A stretch of DNA of 64,000 nucleotides from the NCBI RefSeq assembly GCF_003950295.1, contig NZ_RHNP01000001.1, positions 62,001-126,000 on the forward strand, in the 5' to 3' direction. This document shows positions 35,081 to 43,128 of this stretch, in pieces. This stretch comes from Loigolactobacillus iwatensis. Its GTDB lineage: Bacteria; Bacillota; Bacilli; Lactobacillales; Lactobacillaceae. How positions within the stretch are numbered: the first letter of the stretch is position 1; each line of letters begins with the position of its first letter. The notes beneath the pieces were generated by a model. The model was not told the origin of the DNA. It saw nothing but the letters and a program-made list of their open reading frames with translations, and ran no database searches. Both the position numbers and the translations under genes were made by a program.

Positions 35081-35710
35081 TCAATCTACTTTAACCCCAA
35101 TCGCCATTAGCAAATCCACCGCTTGTTCTGGCGCCACAATTAGGCCCACCAACGATTGCGCCGTTACTTTCACGCCATCAATTTGATTTGATTTTAGCTT
35201 TAGCCTAGCAAGCCCTGTTGATAGAAAATTAACTGCCGTTAACTGACAGGCATTAAATTCTAACTGCTGCCAATTTAAGAAACTAAAATCGGCGCTCATT
35301 AAATTACTGTTTTGGAAGTTTATCCGTTTAAATTTTGCACCAGAAAAACTTGTGTAGTCGGCCTTACAATTATCGAAAAGACAGTCTTGCAAGACACTGT
35401 CGGCAAAATTACTACCCGTTAATTTACAATTTTGAAACTCAACCCGCTGCATTCCCGCACCAATCAATTCACTATTCAGCAGTTCACAATGATCAAAGAT
35501 AACATTGTGCAAACTGAGACGAACAAAATTAACTTCGTTAAAAACACAATTTTTGAAAATAACTTCTTTGAAATAACTACCCACGAATTCTTCTTGATCT
35601 ACTTGCTGCGTGTCAAAGCATTGATTTTGACTAAAAGACTCTTCTGATTCTATCTGGTTCAATTGTGCATCCGTTTCATTAACGGTTACTTTTGCTGGCA
35701 TTCGCTTCAT
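35081..35710 (-). CDS. Pentapeptide-repeat protein
   Basis: A 209-residue protein with about 25 consecutive A(D/N)LXX-type units from residue 40 to 175 (for example VIFKNCVFNEVNFVRL), which fold as a right-handed beta-helix. The final 30 residues leave the repeat. Qnr and MfpA gyrase-protecting proteins share this architecture and length, but similarity of repeats alone does not show quinolone resistance. ATG 35710 follows AAAAGGTGA. There is no partner gene. Confidence 0.85.
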   Translation of the reverse strand: MKRMPAKVTVNETDAQLNQIESEESFSQNQCFDTQQVDQEEFVGSYFKEVIFKNCVFNEVNFVRLSLHNVIFDHCELLNSELIGAGMQRVEFQNCKLTGSNFADSVLQDCLFDNCKADYTSFSGAKFKRINFQNSNLMSADFSFLNWQQLEFNACQLTAVNFLSTGLARLKLKSNQIDGVKVTAQSLVGLIVAPEQAVDLLMAIGVKVD

Positions 35711-35807
35711 TTTGTCACCTTTTCAAATTTTTTAGTGACTCCATTATAGTATTTTAAAGGGTAATTACACCAGTAGTTAATCAAGCAACTGATCTTAGTT
35801 AATAAAA

Positions 35808-35836
35808 AAAAGCCCGTTTCCCGTTGGCTTCATGAT
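35808..35836 (-). terminator. Terminator of the Fe-S family gene
   Basis: Minus strand AAGCC...GGCTT hairpin with an inner CG pair, then an eight-base T run. Confidence 0.55.
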
Positions 35837-35883
35837 TAAAGCTTTCAGCGACAAACTGGCTTTCACTGTTTAAATTATAGTAA

Positions 35884-36264
35884 TTAACGTGCTGGATTCT
35901 TTTTCACCCCATCAGCAGTTGTAAAATCAATAAAGCCCATATTATCATCAATTGAACCAATATCACCAGACAATAACATGGTATCCAAAGTTTGGTTCAA
36001 ATGCACCGCCATATTTTCATCCAAACTGTCCATTGAATAGCCTTTAACTAAAATGTCGCCTAAATTGCTACTAATCGTTTGGTCATAACCTTCTGTCGCC
36101 ATATCATCACTAATAACGTTTAACGTGAACTGAACCTGCATATGAATCATCGCGTGCTGTGAATAGGGCCCGACACCATCTTCAAAAGTTAATAATAACT
36201 TCTTCCCCGTTCCCAAATGTGGTTGAAGTTTAGTCAATGAAGCTTCATCAAACTTAATCTGCAT
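35884..36264 (-). CDS. Iron-sulfur cluster biosynthesis family protein (YqkB/HesB-like)
   Basis: A 126-residue protein starting at ATG 36264 behind TGGAGGTG. It matches the short lactobacillar YqkB-like proteins placed in the HesB/IscA fold (MQIKFDEASLTKLQPHL, then ISSNLGDILVKGYSMDSLDENM). The cysteines used by IscA to hold Fe-S clusters are absent, so a scaffold role is doubtful. The ORF extends upstream to 36420 but that part overlaps the glycosyltransferase gene and is not real. Confidence 0.78.
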   Translation of the reverse strand: MQIKFDEASLTKLQPHLGTGKKLLLTFEDGVGPYSQHAMIHMQVQFTLNVISDDMATEGYDQTISSNLGDILVKGYSMDSLDENMAVHLNQTLDTMLLSGDIGSIDDNMGFIDFTTADGVKKNPAR

Positions 36265-36349
36265 AACAAGCACCTCCAGTTGATTGGTTAATCCTAATTT
36301 CACAATTATCATGCTTTCAAAACACGATAATTGCAACAATTTTAACTTA

Positions 36350-37870
36350 TTATTTAAAAATAAATTGCCACTTGGCCATGACGTTAGTTTCAGAATAGTC
36401 AGCCATGCTGGTATAGGCATTATGACTCAGTGTTTGCCACTGTAAATCATCCGTTAATACACGCAGCATTTGCTGGGCCAAACTAGAAATATCATCATTT
36501 TCGATTAAATAACCATTAACATTATTTTGAATTAACGCTGCCGGCCCATAATTAAATCGATAGGCAATTGCTGGTACGCCATGACTCAAAGCTTCGCCTA
36601 ACGCTAAGGGCTGCGAGTCACCACTAGAAGTATTAATATAAAGCCAGGCCTGGTCGTAAACTCGCCGTAAATCTGGTTGATAGCCCTTTAGAAAGACAAC
36701 ATCCTCGAGACCAGCCTGTTTAATCTGTTCAGTTAGTGCATTTTGCTGGTCACCGTAGCCATAAATCAATAATCGTGCGTCAGGTACTAGCTCATAAATT
36801 TGTTGAAACGCTACTATAACCTGATCAGTTTGCCGTTCTTTAGTTAAATGACCAACAACAATAATTTCGTGGTAGTGCCGTTTAGCCAGTGGTACCGGAG
36901 CCGCCTGCACAATCTGATCCGGCACCACAATTTGCGAAATAGCAAACACTGGCACCGGTGAGTGTGTGCCCCCGAACCAACTGAGTAGATCTTGTTTTTG
37001 ATCCTCTGTGGCCACAATTATTCCAGTTAACTGGTTAACCTGTTTAACTAGTGCGTTGGCATAAATCCCGGCTAAATCAGCACTGACTTGGTCCTTTGGA
37101 TTGACCGTGTGGGTGGTTGGAATGCTAACGTACTTGGGTGCCTTAGTTTGCATCGCCAAAACAGCATCGTAAGCAATACCAGGCCGATCCGCAATAAACG
37201 CCGCCTGGTCACCACCTAGACGATTAAGTTCGTCCAAAAAGAAACTAAATAATGAAGTATGGTTAGTAAAATAAAGCGTCTGTTGCCGATAGTTCACTAA
37301 TTGAAGTGAACTTAGATAAAGTTGATCATCTTTATTAAGCGCAAAATACTCTTCAACCACTCGTTTTCCAGCTGGATTATATGTAATCCGGCCAACTAAA
37401 TCACCATTATCACTATAAAATTCTTCTCGTGACTTAAACCCGCGATAATCCCACAACGTCCGCAATACTTTTTTCCCAAATTGATCAAAATGATCCACAC
37501 ACCCCAATTGACCTACCGTTCCGTCCATAAAATGAACATCCATCACCAAGCGATCACCATCGTAAACATGACTCACATTATGACCTGGTAGAACATTGTA
37601 ATCGGCAGCCAAATTCAGCGTCGCAATCGTTGGCTGATTGTTGGCCTTAGGGATTAGATCAACTATTCCTTGAAAATAATCATACATATTAATGACTTGA
37701 TCTTGACTTAGTCCAAAACGCATTTTATTGGCGTACTGCATTGAATTATAACTTTGGGTAACAATTTTAGCCGGGACCCCTTGGTGCTTAAACAATTGAG
37801 CGCGCTTGATTTCTGCGTGCTCAATTCCTGAATTCAAGGCAACAAAGTAATCATTAACAAAATAAAACAC
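36350..37870 (-). CDS. GT4 glycosyltransferase, TagE/TarM/GtfA-like (degenerate catalytic motif)
   Basis: A 506-residue protein with the N-terminal MFYFVND...NSGIEHAEIKRAQLF signature of poly(glycerol-phosphate) glucosyltransferases and accessory-Sec GtfA relatives, an insert domain (residues about 90-250), and a C-terminal GT-B fold. At the EX7E position it reads SSGDSQPLALGEA, Asp instead of the first Glu. The tandem neighbour keeps both Glu residues. It may be a less active subunit of a two-protein transferase. It ends two bases before the upstream partner's stop and is translated from the same message. Confidence 0.82.
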   Translation of the reverse strand: MFYFVNDYFVALNSGIEHAEIKRAQLFKHQGVPAKIVTQSYNSMQYANKMRFGLSQDQVINMYDYFQGIVDLIPKANNQPTIATLNLAADYNVLPGHNVSHVYDGDRLVMDVHFMDGTVGQLGCVDHFDQFGKKVLRTLWDYRGFKSREEFYSDNGDLVGRITYNPAGKRVVEEYFALNKDDQLYLSSLQLVNYRQQTLYFTNHTSLFSFFLDELNRLGGDQAAFIADRPGIAYDAVLAMQTKAPKYVSIPTTHTVNPKDQVSADLAGIYANALVKQVNQLTGIIVATEDQKQDLLSWFGGTHSPVPVFAISQIVVPDQIVQAAPVPLAKRHYHEIIVVGHLTKERQTDQVIVAFQQIYELVPDARLLIYGYGDQQNALTEQIKQAGLEDVVFLKGYQPDLRRVYDQAWLYINTSSGDSQPLALGEALSHGVPAIAYRFNYGPAALIQNNVNGYLIENDDISSLAQQMLRVLTDDLQWQTLSHNAYTSMADYSETNVMAKWQFIFK

Positions 37871-37872
37871 AC

Positions 37873-39411
37873 TTACGCCCCCTTATAGAATTGCCGCGCC
37901 GCTTGAAAAACAACCTGCCATTTTATCCAAACAGTATCTTCAGAGAAACGTTTTGCTGCCAAATAGGCGTTATGACTAAATTGTTGCATTTTGTTATCGT
38001 CATTAAGTAGGCCGGCCACGGCATTAGCCAGCGCGCTGACATCATTAACCGGCACTAAATAGCCGTCAACATCATTACTAATTAAGTCCTGCGGCCCGTA
38101 CTTTGCCGCAAAAGAAACACAAGGTACGCCGTGGGACTGCGCCTCTAATATGGCCAACGAAAAACCTTCCGAGCGAGACGCTAAAACCAAAATTTGTGCT
38201 TGATTATAAACCGCAGCAATATCCCGCGTGTAATCGTGAAAAGTTACTAAATTACGTAGCTTTTTTTCCGTCACTAATTTTCTTAAACGCGTGCCTTCTT
38301 GACCATTAGCGTATCCCCAAAATGCTAAGCGCGCTTGCGGTGCGCGCTGGTGAATTTGTTCAAAGGCCGCAATAACCTTTTCTTGCTGCTTTTCCGGTGA
38401 TAGTCGCGCTACCATAATAATTTGGCCAACGTAACGTGTACGCCAAGACACTGGTGGCGCTGCTAAAGTTTGCGGACTAACAACGCCAACCGGTAAAGTG
38501 TAAATTGGTACTTGGTCACCCCAACGTGTGATGAGATCATCCCGTTGCTGTTGCGTAGGCACAATGATCCCCTGCCAACTATGGCGATTTTTAATCGCGT
38601 ACTCGTAATTATAATTTAGATTAGCGGTCACCGGATTATTAGGGTTATTTAAATGATTGGCGTGTAAGTGTAATAGTTTAAAGGCCTGTGTTTTCATATT
38701 TAGCAGTGACCAAGATAACTCAAAGGCACGGTCGGCCACAAAAACGTTTTTCTGCCCATTAGCCTTATTCAATTCATCTAAGAAAAAACGCATTAATGCT
38801 TGTTCCCCAGTGAAAGAATACTCATGACCGTGCCAATCATTAATTCGGTATAACGAATTTACCAGTTTACCGTGCTGGTCCTTGGTGTGAAATGTTTGGT
38901 AAATCCGCTTACCACTAGGCGCAAACACCTGCTCAACTGTAACTTGACCATCAACGTCATACCATTGTTCTAACGCCATAAAGCCGCGCCAATCCCACCA
39001 CTGTGATTTAACTAATTTGTTATAACGGTCAAAGGTCCAAATTGTTTCAACGTCCGTATACTCTGGTGCCCGCAGCCGAATACGTTGCACAAGCTGGGCA
39101 CCATCTTTGACGAGGTAACTACGACCATCATCGTTAAGGATAACCTGTAAATTGGCATTAAGTGCAAGATCAGCAAGTTTAAACGAACGTTTTTTAAAAG
39201 TTAAGCTATCCTGAAAAAAATCAAATAAGTTAACCATGTCTGCATCTACCAATCCAGCATCTTGCAGTGTCTTATGGAGAGTCAACGAAAAAAAGCGCGT
39301 AACAATTTGTGCGGCAGCACCGTGATTCTTAAATAGGGCCAATCGCTTCATTTGTGCGTGTTCAATTCCTGACTTTTTTTGGTTAAAACTTGTGTTGACA
39401 AAATAATACAT
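37873..39411 (-). CDS. GT4 glycosyltransferase, TagE/TarM/GtfA-like (canonical)
   Basis: A 512-residue homologue of the downstream gene, sharing MYYFVNT...KKSGIEHAQMKRLALF and a DUF1975-like insert. The donor site is canonical: IMVARLSPEKQQEKVI with the phosphate-binding Arg/Lys, and SRSEGFSLAILEAQSHG with an intact EX7E pair. Such enzymes put alpha-glucose or GlcNAc on wall teichoic acid, or start Ser-rich-protein O-glycans. Neither a SecA2 nor an adhesin gene is nearby, which favours teichoic acid. Start ATG 39411; SD AGAAAG is weak. Confidence 0.85.
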   Translation of the reverse strand: MYYFVNTSFNQKKSGIEHAQMKRLALFKNHGAAAQIVTRFFSLTLHKTLQDAGLVDADMVNLFDFFQDSLTFKKRSFKLADLALNANLQVILNDDGRSYLVKDGAQLVQRIRLRAPEYTDVETIWTFDRYNKLVKSQWWDWRGFMALEQWYDVDGQVTVEQVFAPSGKRIYQTFHTKDQHGKLVNSLYRINDWHGHEYSFTGEQALMRFFLDELNKANGQKNVFVADRAFELSWSLLNMKTQAFKLLHLHANHLNNPNNPVTANLNYNYEYAIKNRHSWQGIIVPTQQQRDDLITRWGDQVPIYTLPVGVVSPQTLAAPPVSWRTRYVGQIIMVARLSPEKQQEKVIAAFEQIHQRAPQARLAFWGYANGQEGTRLRKLVTEKKLRNLVTFHDYTRDIAAVYNQAQILVLASRSEGFSLAILEAQSHGVPCVSFAAKYGPQDLISNDVDGYLVPVNDVSALANAVAGLLNDDNKMQQFSHNAYLAAKRFSEDTVWIKWQVVFQAARQFYKGA

Positions 39412-39853
39412 TAACTTTCTCCAGACTAACTCACTTATTTAGATTCATTTTACCCCACTTGGCGGTTAAACAGGAAAAAGCTTTCCGGCAAAATTAAATG
39501 GCATCTGAAAAACGTTTAGATTCTACTCTGCAATTAAGAATTATTACCGATTATTAGGTAATATCAGTCAACCCACGCCGCAACAAAAAAGTTATTTGGC
39601 GACCCCATAAATGCTAATCCAACCTAATAATTCAATTGATAACGGCAGGGTTCACCGTGATCTTGCCAGAAAAAAGTAGTTTACCAACGTACTTAAAACG
39701 ATACCCAAATTCATTTTTTTAACACATTAAAGTTATAGCACCTACAGAAATGAGTACAAACGATGGATCAGATCACTTCACTAATCACGTGACTAGGGAC
39801 CGCCGTATGTGCTATGATTTTAGCAAGTTAGATAATTGGAATAAGGTGAAAAG
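39412..39853. other. Divergent control region with family-2 fragment
   Basis: No ORF. From about 39508 the sequence reads AACGTTTAGATTCTACTCTG, then CAATTAAGAATTATTACCGA, almost the same as the family-2 copy at 41150. A promoter for gatD is likely near 39810 but no box is clear. Confidence 0.4.
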
Positions 39854-40549
39854 ATGACTGAAAATATTAATAAAGAAGCAATTAGAATTGCCTATCTTTA
39901 TGAAGATCTCATGAATACGTATGGTGATTCTGGCGATGTTAAGGTCTTGCGTTACTTACTCAATCAACAAGGTTTTAGTGTCCAAGTGGATAACGTTAGT
40001 ATTGATACCCAAGATTTTGACGCTAAAAATTATGATTTTCTTTTTTTTGGTGGCGGTCAAGACTTTGAACAAACCGTTGTTGCTAAGGATCTTCCCCGTC
40101 ATGGCGAAACAATCCGCGCCTACATTGAAGCTGGTAAACCAATGTTGGCCATTTGTGGCGGCTACCAACTACTCGGTGACTACTATAAAACAAGTGATGG
40201 AACAACCATCAAAGGTTTAGGCATTTTACCGCTGCATACTGTTTTCAAGGCGGATGCACGCATGATTGGTGACACTAAATACGAGACTGAATGGGGAATC
40301 GTTAAGGCCTTTGAAAATCACAGTGGCCGAACCTACTTTGACGATAAAAATAAGTTAAAGCCACTTGGCAAAATGATCGAAGGCTTTGGTAACAATCCAG
40401 AAGATCACGTTGAGGGAATGCGGTATAAAAATACGATTGGTAGCTACTCCCACGGCCCAATTTTAAAAAACATCAATGTTGCCAACGCAATCGCTAAAAT
40501 GATTGTTCAAAACTATCAAGCAAGAACGCAAGTGACGGTAACCGAATAA
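39854..40549 (+). CDS. gatD: Lipid II amidotransferase subunit GatD-like glutamine amidotransferase
   Basis: A 231-residue CobB/CobQ-type class I glutamine amidotransferase. The nucleophile elbow is AICGGYQLLG (Cys near residue 100) and the catalytic His is in SYSHGPIL near residue 195. It starts IRIAYLYEDLMNTYGDSGDV, typical of GatD. GatD supplies ammonia to MurT, which amidates the D-Glu of the peptidoglycan stem; the pair is usually an operon murT-gatD. Here no murT is adjacent on either side. ATG 39854 follows AAGGTG. Confidence 0.87.
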   Translation: MTENINKEAIRIAYLYEDLMNTYGDSGDVKVLRYLLNQQGFSVQVDNVSIDTQDFDAKNYDFLFFGGGQDFEQTVVAKDLPRHGETIRAYIEAGKPMLAICGGYQLLGDYYKTSDGTTIKGLGILPLHTVFKADARMIGDTKYETEWGIVKAFENHSGRTYFDDKNKLKPLGKMIEGFGNNPEDHVEGMRYKNTIGSYSHGPILKNINVANAIAKMIVQNYQARTQVTVTE

Positions 40550-40724
40550 TAGTGTCCAATTAAAAATGAGTTAACGATCAACGATAACGGTACAAAGACT
40601 AAGCACTATCTCATAAAATAGGCACAGTTAATCGTTTCTTGTCACTCTCCTTCTTTCGCCCGATGACTTTTCAATTTTTATTTGGCATAGTGTCATTATT
40701 AAGCAAAAAGGGAGGCCGATTATA

Positions 40725-41141
40725 TTGAAACAACCACCAAAATGGCTTTACAAAGTCGCTCAGTTTATGCGCGGCCGTTACGGTATTATGGATAGTTTGA
40801 ATAAATTTTTAATTGCTTGTGGACTGGTATTGATTCTATTGACCATGTTTGTCCACACAGTTTGGCTGAACTTGCTTGGCCTTTTAGTACTGATCATTGC
40901 TTATTGGCGGATTTTCTCACGTAACATTTATAAGCGCGCTCACGAAAACACTAAATTTCAACAGCGAACAGCTTGGTTGACTAAACCAACTCGCCGGCAC
41001 TACCATGAATGGCAACAACGCAAGCAATACCGCTTTTTTACCTGTAAAAGTTGCCACCAGAGAATTCGCGTTCCGCGGGGTAAAGGTAAAATTCAAATAA
41101 CTTGTCCCAAGTGCCGCAACCAGTTTCGCGCACGAACGTAA
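40725..41141 (+). CDS. Membrane protein with C-terminal zinc ribbon
   Basis: A 138-residue protein from TTG 40725 behind GGGAGG (nine-base spacing). Two close hydrophobic segments (about residues 25-62) form a hairpin; the C-terminus has two CxxC knuckles (FTCKSCHQ and ITCPKCRN) about 22 residues apart, a zinc-ribbon-like fold on the cytoplasmic face. The loop between them is basic. No family name is recognised. The YugP gene follows after 157 bp. Confidence 0.75.
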   Translation: MKQPPKWLYKVAQFMRGRYGIMDSLNKFLIACGLVLILLTMFVHTVWLNLLGLLVLIIAYWRIFSRNIYKRAHENTKFQQRTAWLTKPTRRHYHEWQQRKQYRFFTCKSCHQRIRVPRGKGKIQITCPKCRNQFRART

Positions 41142-41148
41142 ACTAGAG

Positions 41149-41274
41149 AGTGTTTAGATTCTACTTTGCAATTGAGGATTATTACTGACTTCGCTGACGA
41201 TGTCGATCGGACTAGGATGAATCAAAGTCCGAATCGGCGTCTAAACGTTTTTTCTAGACACTTCCTAATGTAAT
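41149..41274. repeat. Intergenic repeat family 2, copy c (diverged)
   Basis: GTGTTTAGATTCTACTTTGC...GGCGTCTAAACGTTTTTTC encloses ATTATTACTGACTTCGCTGACG. Ends GTTTAGA and TCTAAAC are inverted, and the left half matches 39508-39545 closely. Confidence 0.5.
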
Positions 41275-41298
41275 TGATTAACGAATGGAGCTGATTAG

Positions 41299-41997
41299 AT
41301 GTTTCCTTTTTTCTGGGACCCAACCTACTTTTTAGTGATTATTGGCCTTATCATTTCAATGGCCGCTTCGAGCTACGTTAACCGAACTTTTAAGCGCTAT
41401 GATCAATATCGCAGCCAAAGTGGCGTTACTGGTACCGATGCTGCTAACTATATTCTGCAGCAATCAGGCATTAATGACGTCGGTGTTCAAAAGATCAGTG
41501 GTAATTTAACCGATAATTATAATGGTAAAACTAAGGTACTCAGCCTTTCCGAAGCAACCGCTGATTCAACCTCGGTCGCCGCGATTGGCGTTGCGGCCCA
41601 TGAATGTGGTCATGCCGTCCAAGACAAGAAAAATTATTGGCCAATGCGAATTAGAACTGCAATCGTTCCTTTAGCCAATATTGGCTCAACGGCCGCATTC
41701 CCAATTATCCTAATTGGCGTTTTACTAAGTTGGAACCAAACACTGATTAATCTAGGTATTGCAGCTTTTTCTTTAGCGTTACTCTTTCAATTAGTGACGT
41801 TACCAGTTGAATTTAACGCTTCTCATCGCGCTTTGACCATTCTTTCTGAAGGTGGCGTTTTATCCGGTGAGGAAGTTCCAATGGTTCGTAAGGTCCTTAC
41901 AGCTGCGGCATTAACTTATGTGGCGGCAGCACTATCGACCTTCCTTCAATTGTTGCGTTTGGTCCTAATGTTCGGTGGTAACCGCAACGATAATTAA
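41299..41997 (+). CDS. Membrane zinc metallopeptidase, YugP family
   Basis: A 232-residue protein of the Zn_peptidase_2 (YugP) family. N-terminal helix (residues 7-24), then the zinc motif HECGH in VAAHECGHAVQDK near residue 98, two or three further membrane segments, and the family's conserved FNASHRAL motif. Family members are predicted membrane proteases of unknown substrate. ATG 41299 follows GGAG. A terminator follows at 42036-42063. Confidence 0.9.
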   Translation: MFPFFWDPTYFLVIIGLIISMAASSYVNRTFKRYDQYRSQSGVTGTDAANYILQQSGINDVGVQKISGNLTDNYNGKTKVLSLSEATADSTSVAAIGVAAHECGHAVQDKKNYWPMRIRTAIVPLANIGSTAAFPIILIGVLLSWNQTLINLGIAAFSLALLFQLVTLPVEFNASHRALTILSEGGVLSGEEVPMVRKVLTAAALTYVAAALSTFLQLLRLVLMFGGNRNDN

Positions 41998-42035
41998 ACT
42001 ATCTTAAAAAAATAATCATTTTTAACACGTTTAGC

Positions 42036-42063
42036 AAGATTGGATTGATTTCCAATCTTTTTT
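42036..42063 (+). terminator. Terminator of the YugP gene
   Basis: AAGATTGGA pairs with TCCAATCTT around TTGATT, then a T run. Confidence 0.82.
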
Positions 42064-42164
42064 GTTGTGATCTTTTTCAAAACATTGTTAATTCAACTTT
42101 TCATTTACTAACTCGTTCCCTAAAGTTAAAATTCACCGCCAATAAAAAGTGACAAGAAATTTTT

Positions 42165-42290
42165 TATCGTTTTGAAAAGCCGATCAGACTAGTACGTTTT
42201 GGTAAAGGCCCTTATTAATATTTTCCTGACTAATTTAGTGAAGACGTGCTTGAAAAAGTTATTTATCTTCAAAATATCTATCGAATTGAT
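42165..42290. repeat. Intergenic repeat family 2-like copy
   Basis: TATCGTTTTGAAAAGCC, TATTTTCCTGACTAATTTAG and GACGTGCTTGAAAAAG, matching the inner blocks of the copies at 4790, 13064 and 61240. Confidence 0.45.
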
Positions 42291-42337
42291 CAGCACGGTT
42301 ATTCGAAGGGCATTCAAATACCCCGACCTCTTTTAAT

Positions 42338-42754
42338 TTACCCAATGGCCTTAAAGATTTCGCGCACGATTATCGGTAGGAACCAAGTTAGCCACCCGCC
42401 AATCGCAAAAATCACCCACCAGTAACTGGCCATAAACTCCCAAAAATTAGTTGGTCGCCTATGTTTATAGATTCCAGTAGTCGGATTAACAACGTAATCA
42501 TTATTATTGGCTTCAACTTTCTCCGAATTCATGTTCTTTTGATTTTGTTCTTGTCTCAAAATTAATTCATCCAATCCAACCTCTAAGATATCGGCTAGTA
42601 AAACTAAATTGGTTAAATCGGGTGTGGCATCCTTGCTCTCCCATCGTGAAACTGCCTGCCGTGAAATATAAAGTTTCGCCGCAATATTATCTTGTGATAG
42701 TCCCCTTTCTTTCCGTAACTTTCTAAGTTGTTGTGCAAATACGACTGTTGCCAT
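42338..42754 (-). CDS. XRE-family regulator with C-terminal membrane anchor
   Basis: A 138-residue protein. Residues 5-62 form an HTH_3 domain (LRKLRKERGLSQDNIAAKLYISRQAVSRWESKDATPDL...), a linker follows, and about residues 108-130 are a hydrophobic membrane segment (WWVIFAIGGWLTWFLPIIV). Such membrane-tethered XRE proteins are common in lactobacilli and typically sense envelope or nutrient state. The residue set upstream of the segment (PTNFWEFMASY) is family-typical. ATG 42754 follows GGGGAGA. Confidence 0.87.
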   Translation of the reverse strand: MATVVFAQQLRKLRKERGLSQDNIAAKLYISRQAVSRWESKDATPDLTNLVLLADILEVGLDELILRQEQNQKNMNSEKVEANNNDYVVNPTTGIYKHRRPTNFWEFMASYWWVIFAIGGWLTWFLPIIVREIFKAIG

Positions 42755-43128
42755 AAGATTCTCCCCGTCTTTCTTTAAATTACATTCAGTATGCCAACAG
42801 AATTCTCCAATAACAAGAAAATATTCCGTGCTTTAGAGCAACTAGAAACTGGAAATTGCGCAACTATTAGTTGCCTTTCCTGTTATAACAGCGTTCTTAA
42901 CCGATCATTAAATGGACAATTATGTAGGCCATTAAACCAGGCCAACTAAGGTTAGCCCACTTTAAAATACAAAAAACTGGAAACAAAAATTTTGTCTCCA
43001 GTAATTGACCTATTCTAACTAGTTATTTAGCAACAATGAACGGCATGCATAACTAGGTCGCATTTGGAAAACACTCTTAGTAGTATTACTAATTCACCTA
43101 CCACTGCCATTCAATATTAAATTACGCC
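42755..43128. other. Non-coding region with terminator-like hairpin
   Basis: AAACTGGAAACAAAA pairs with TTTTGTCTCCAGT at about 42972-43005, between the XRE and rarA genes. No gene is visible. Confidence 0.4.

Noticed and set aside
35081-35710. Qnr-type quinolone resistance gene
   Set aside because: The protein is a pentapeptide-repeat protein of similar length, but repeats alone do not show gyrase protection, so no resistance function is claimed.
36265-36420. N-terminal extension of the Fe-S family protein to 36420
   Set aside because: It overlaps the 3' end of the glycosyltransferase gene, and a strong ribosome binding site precedes ATG 36264.
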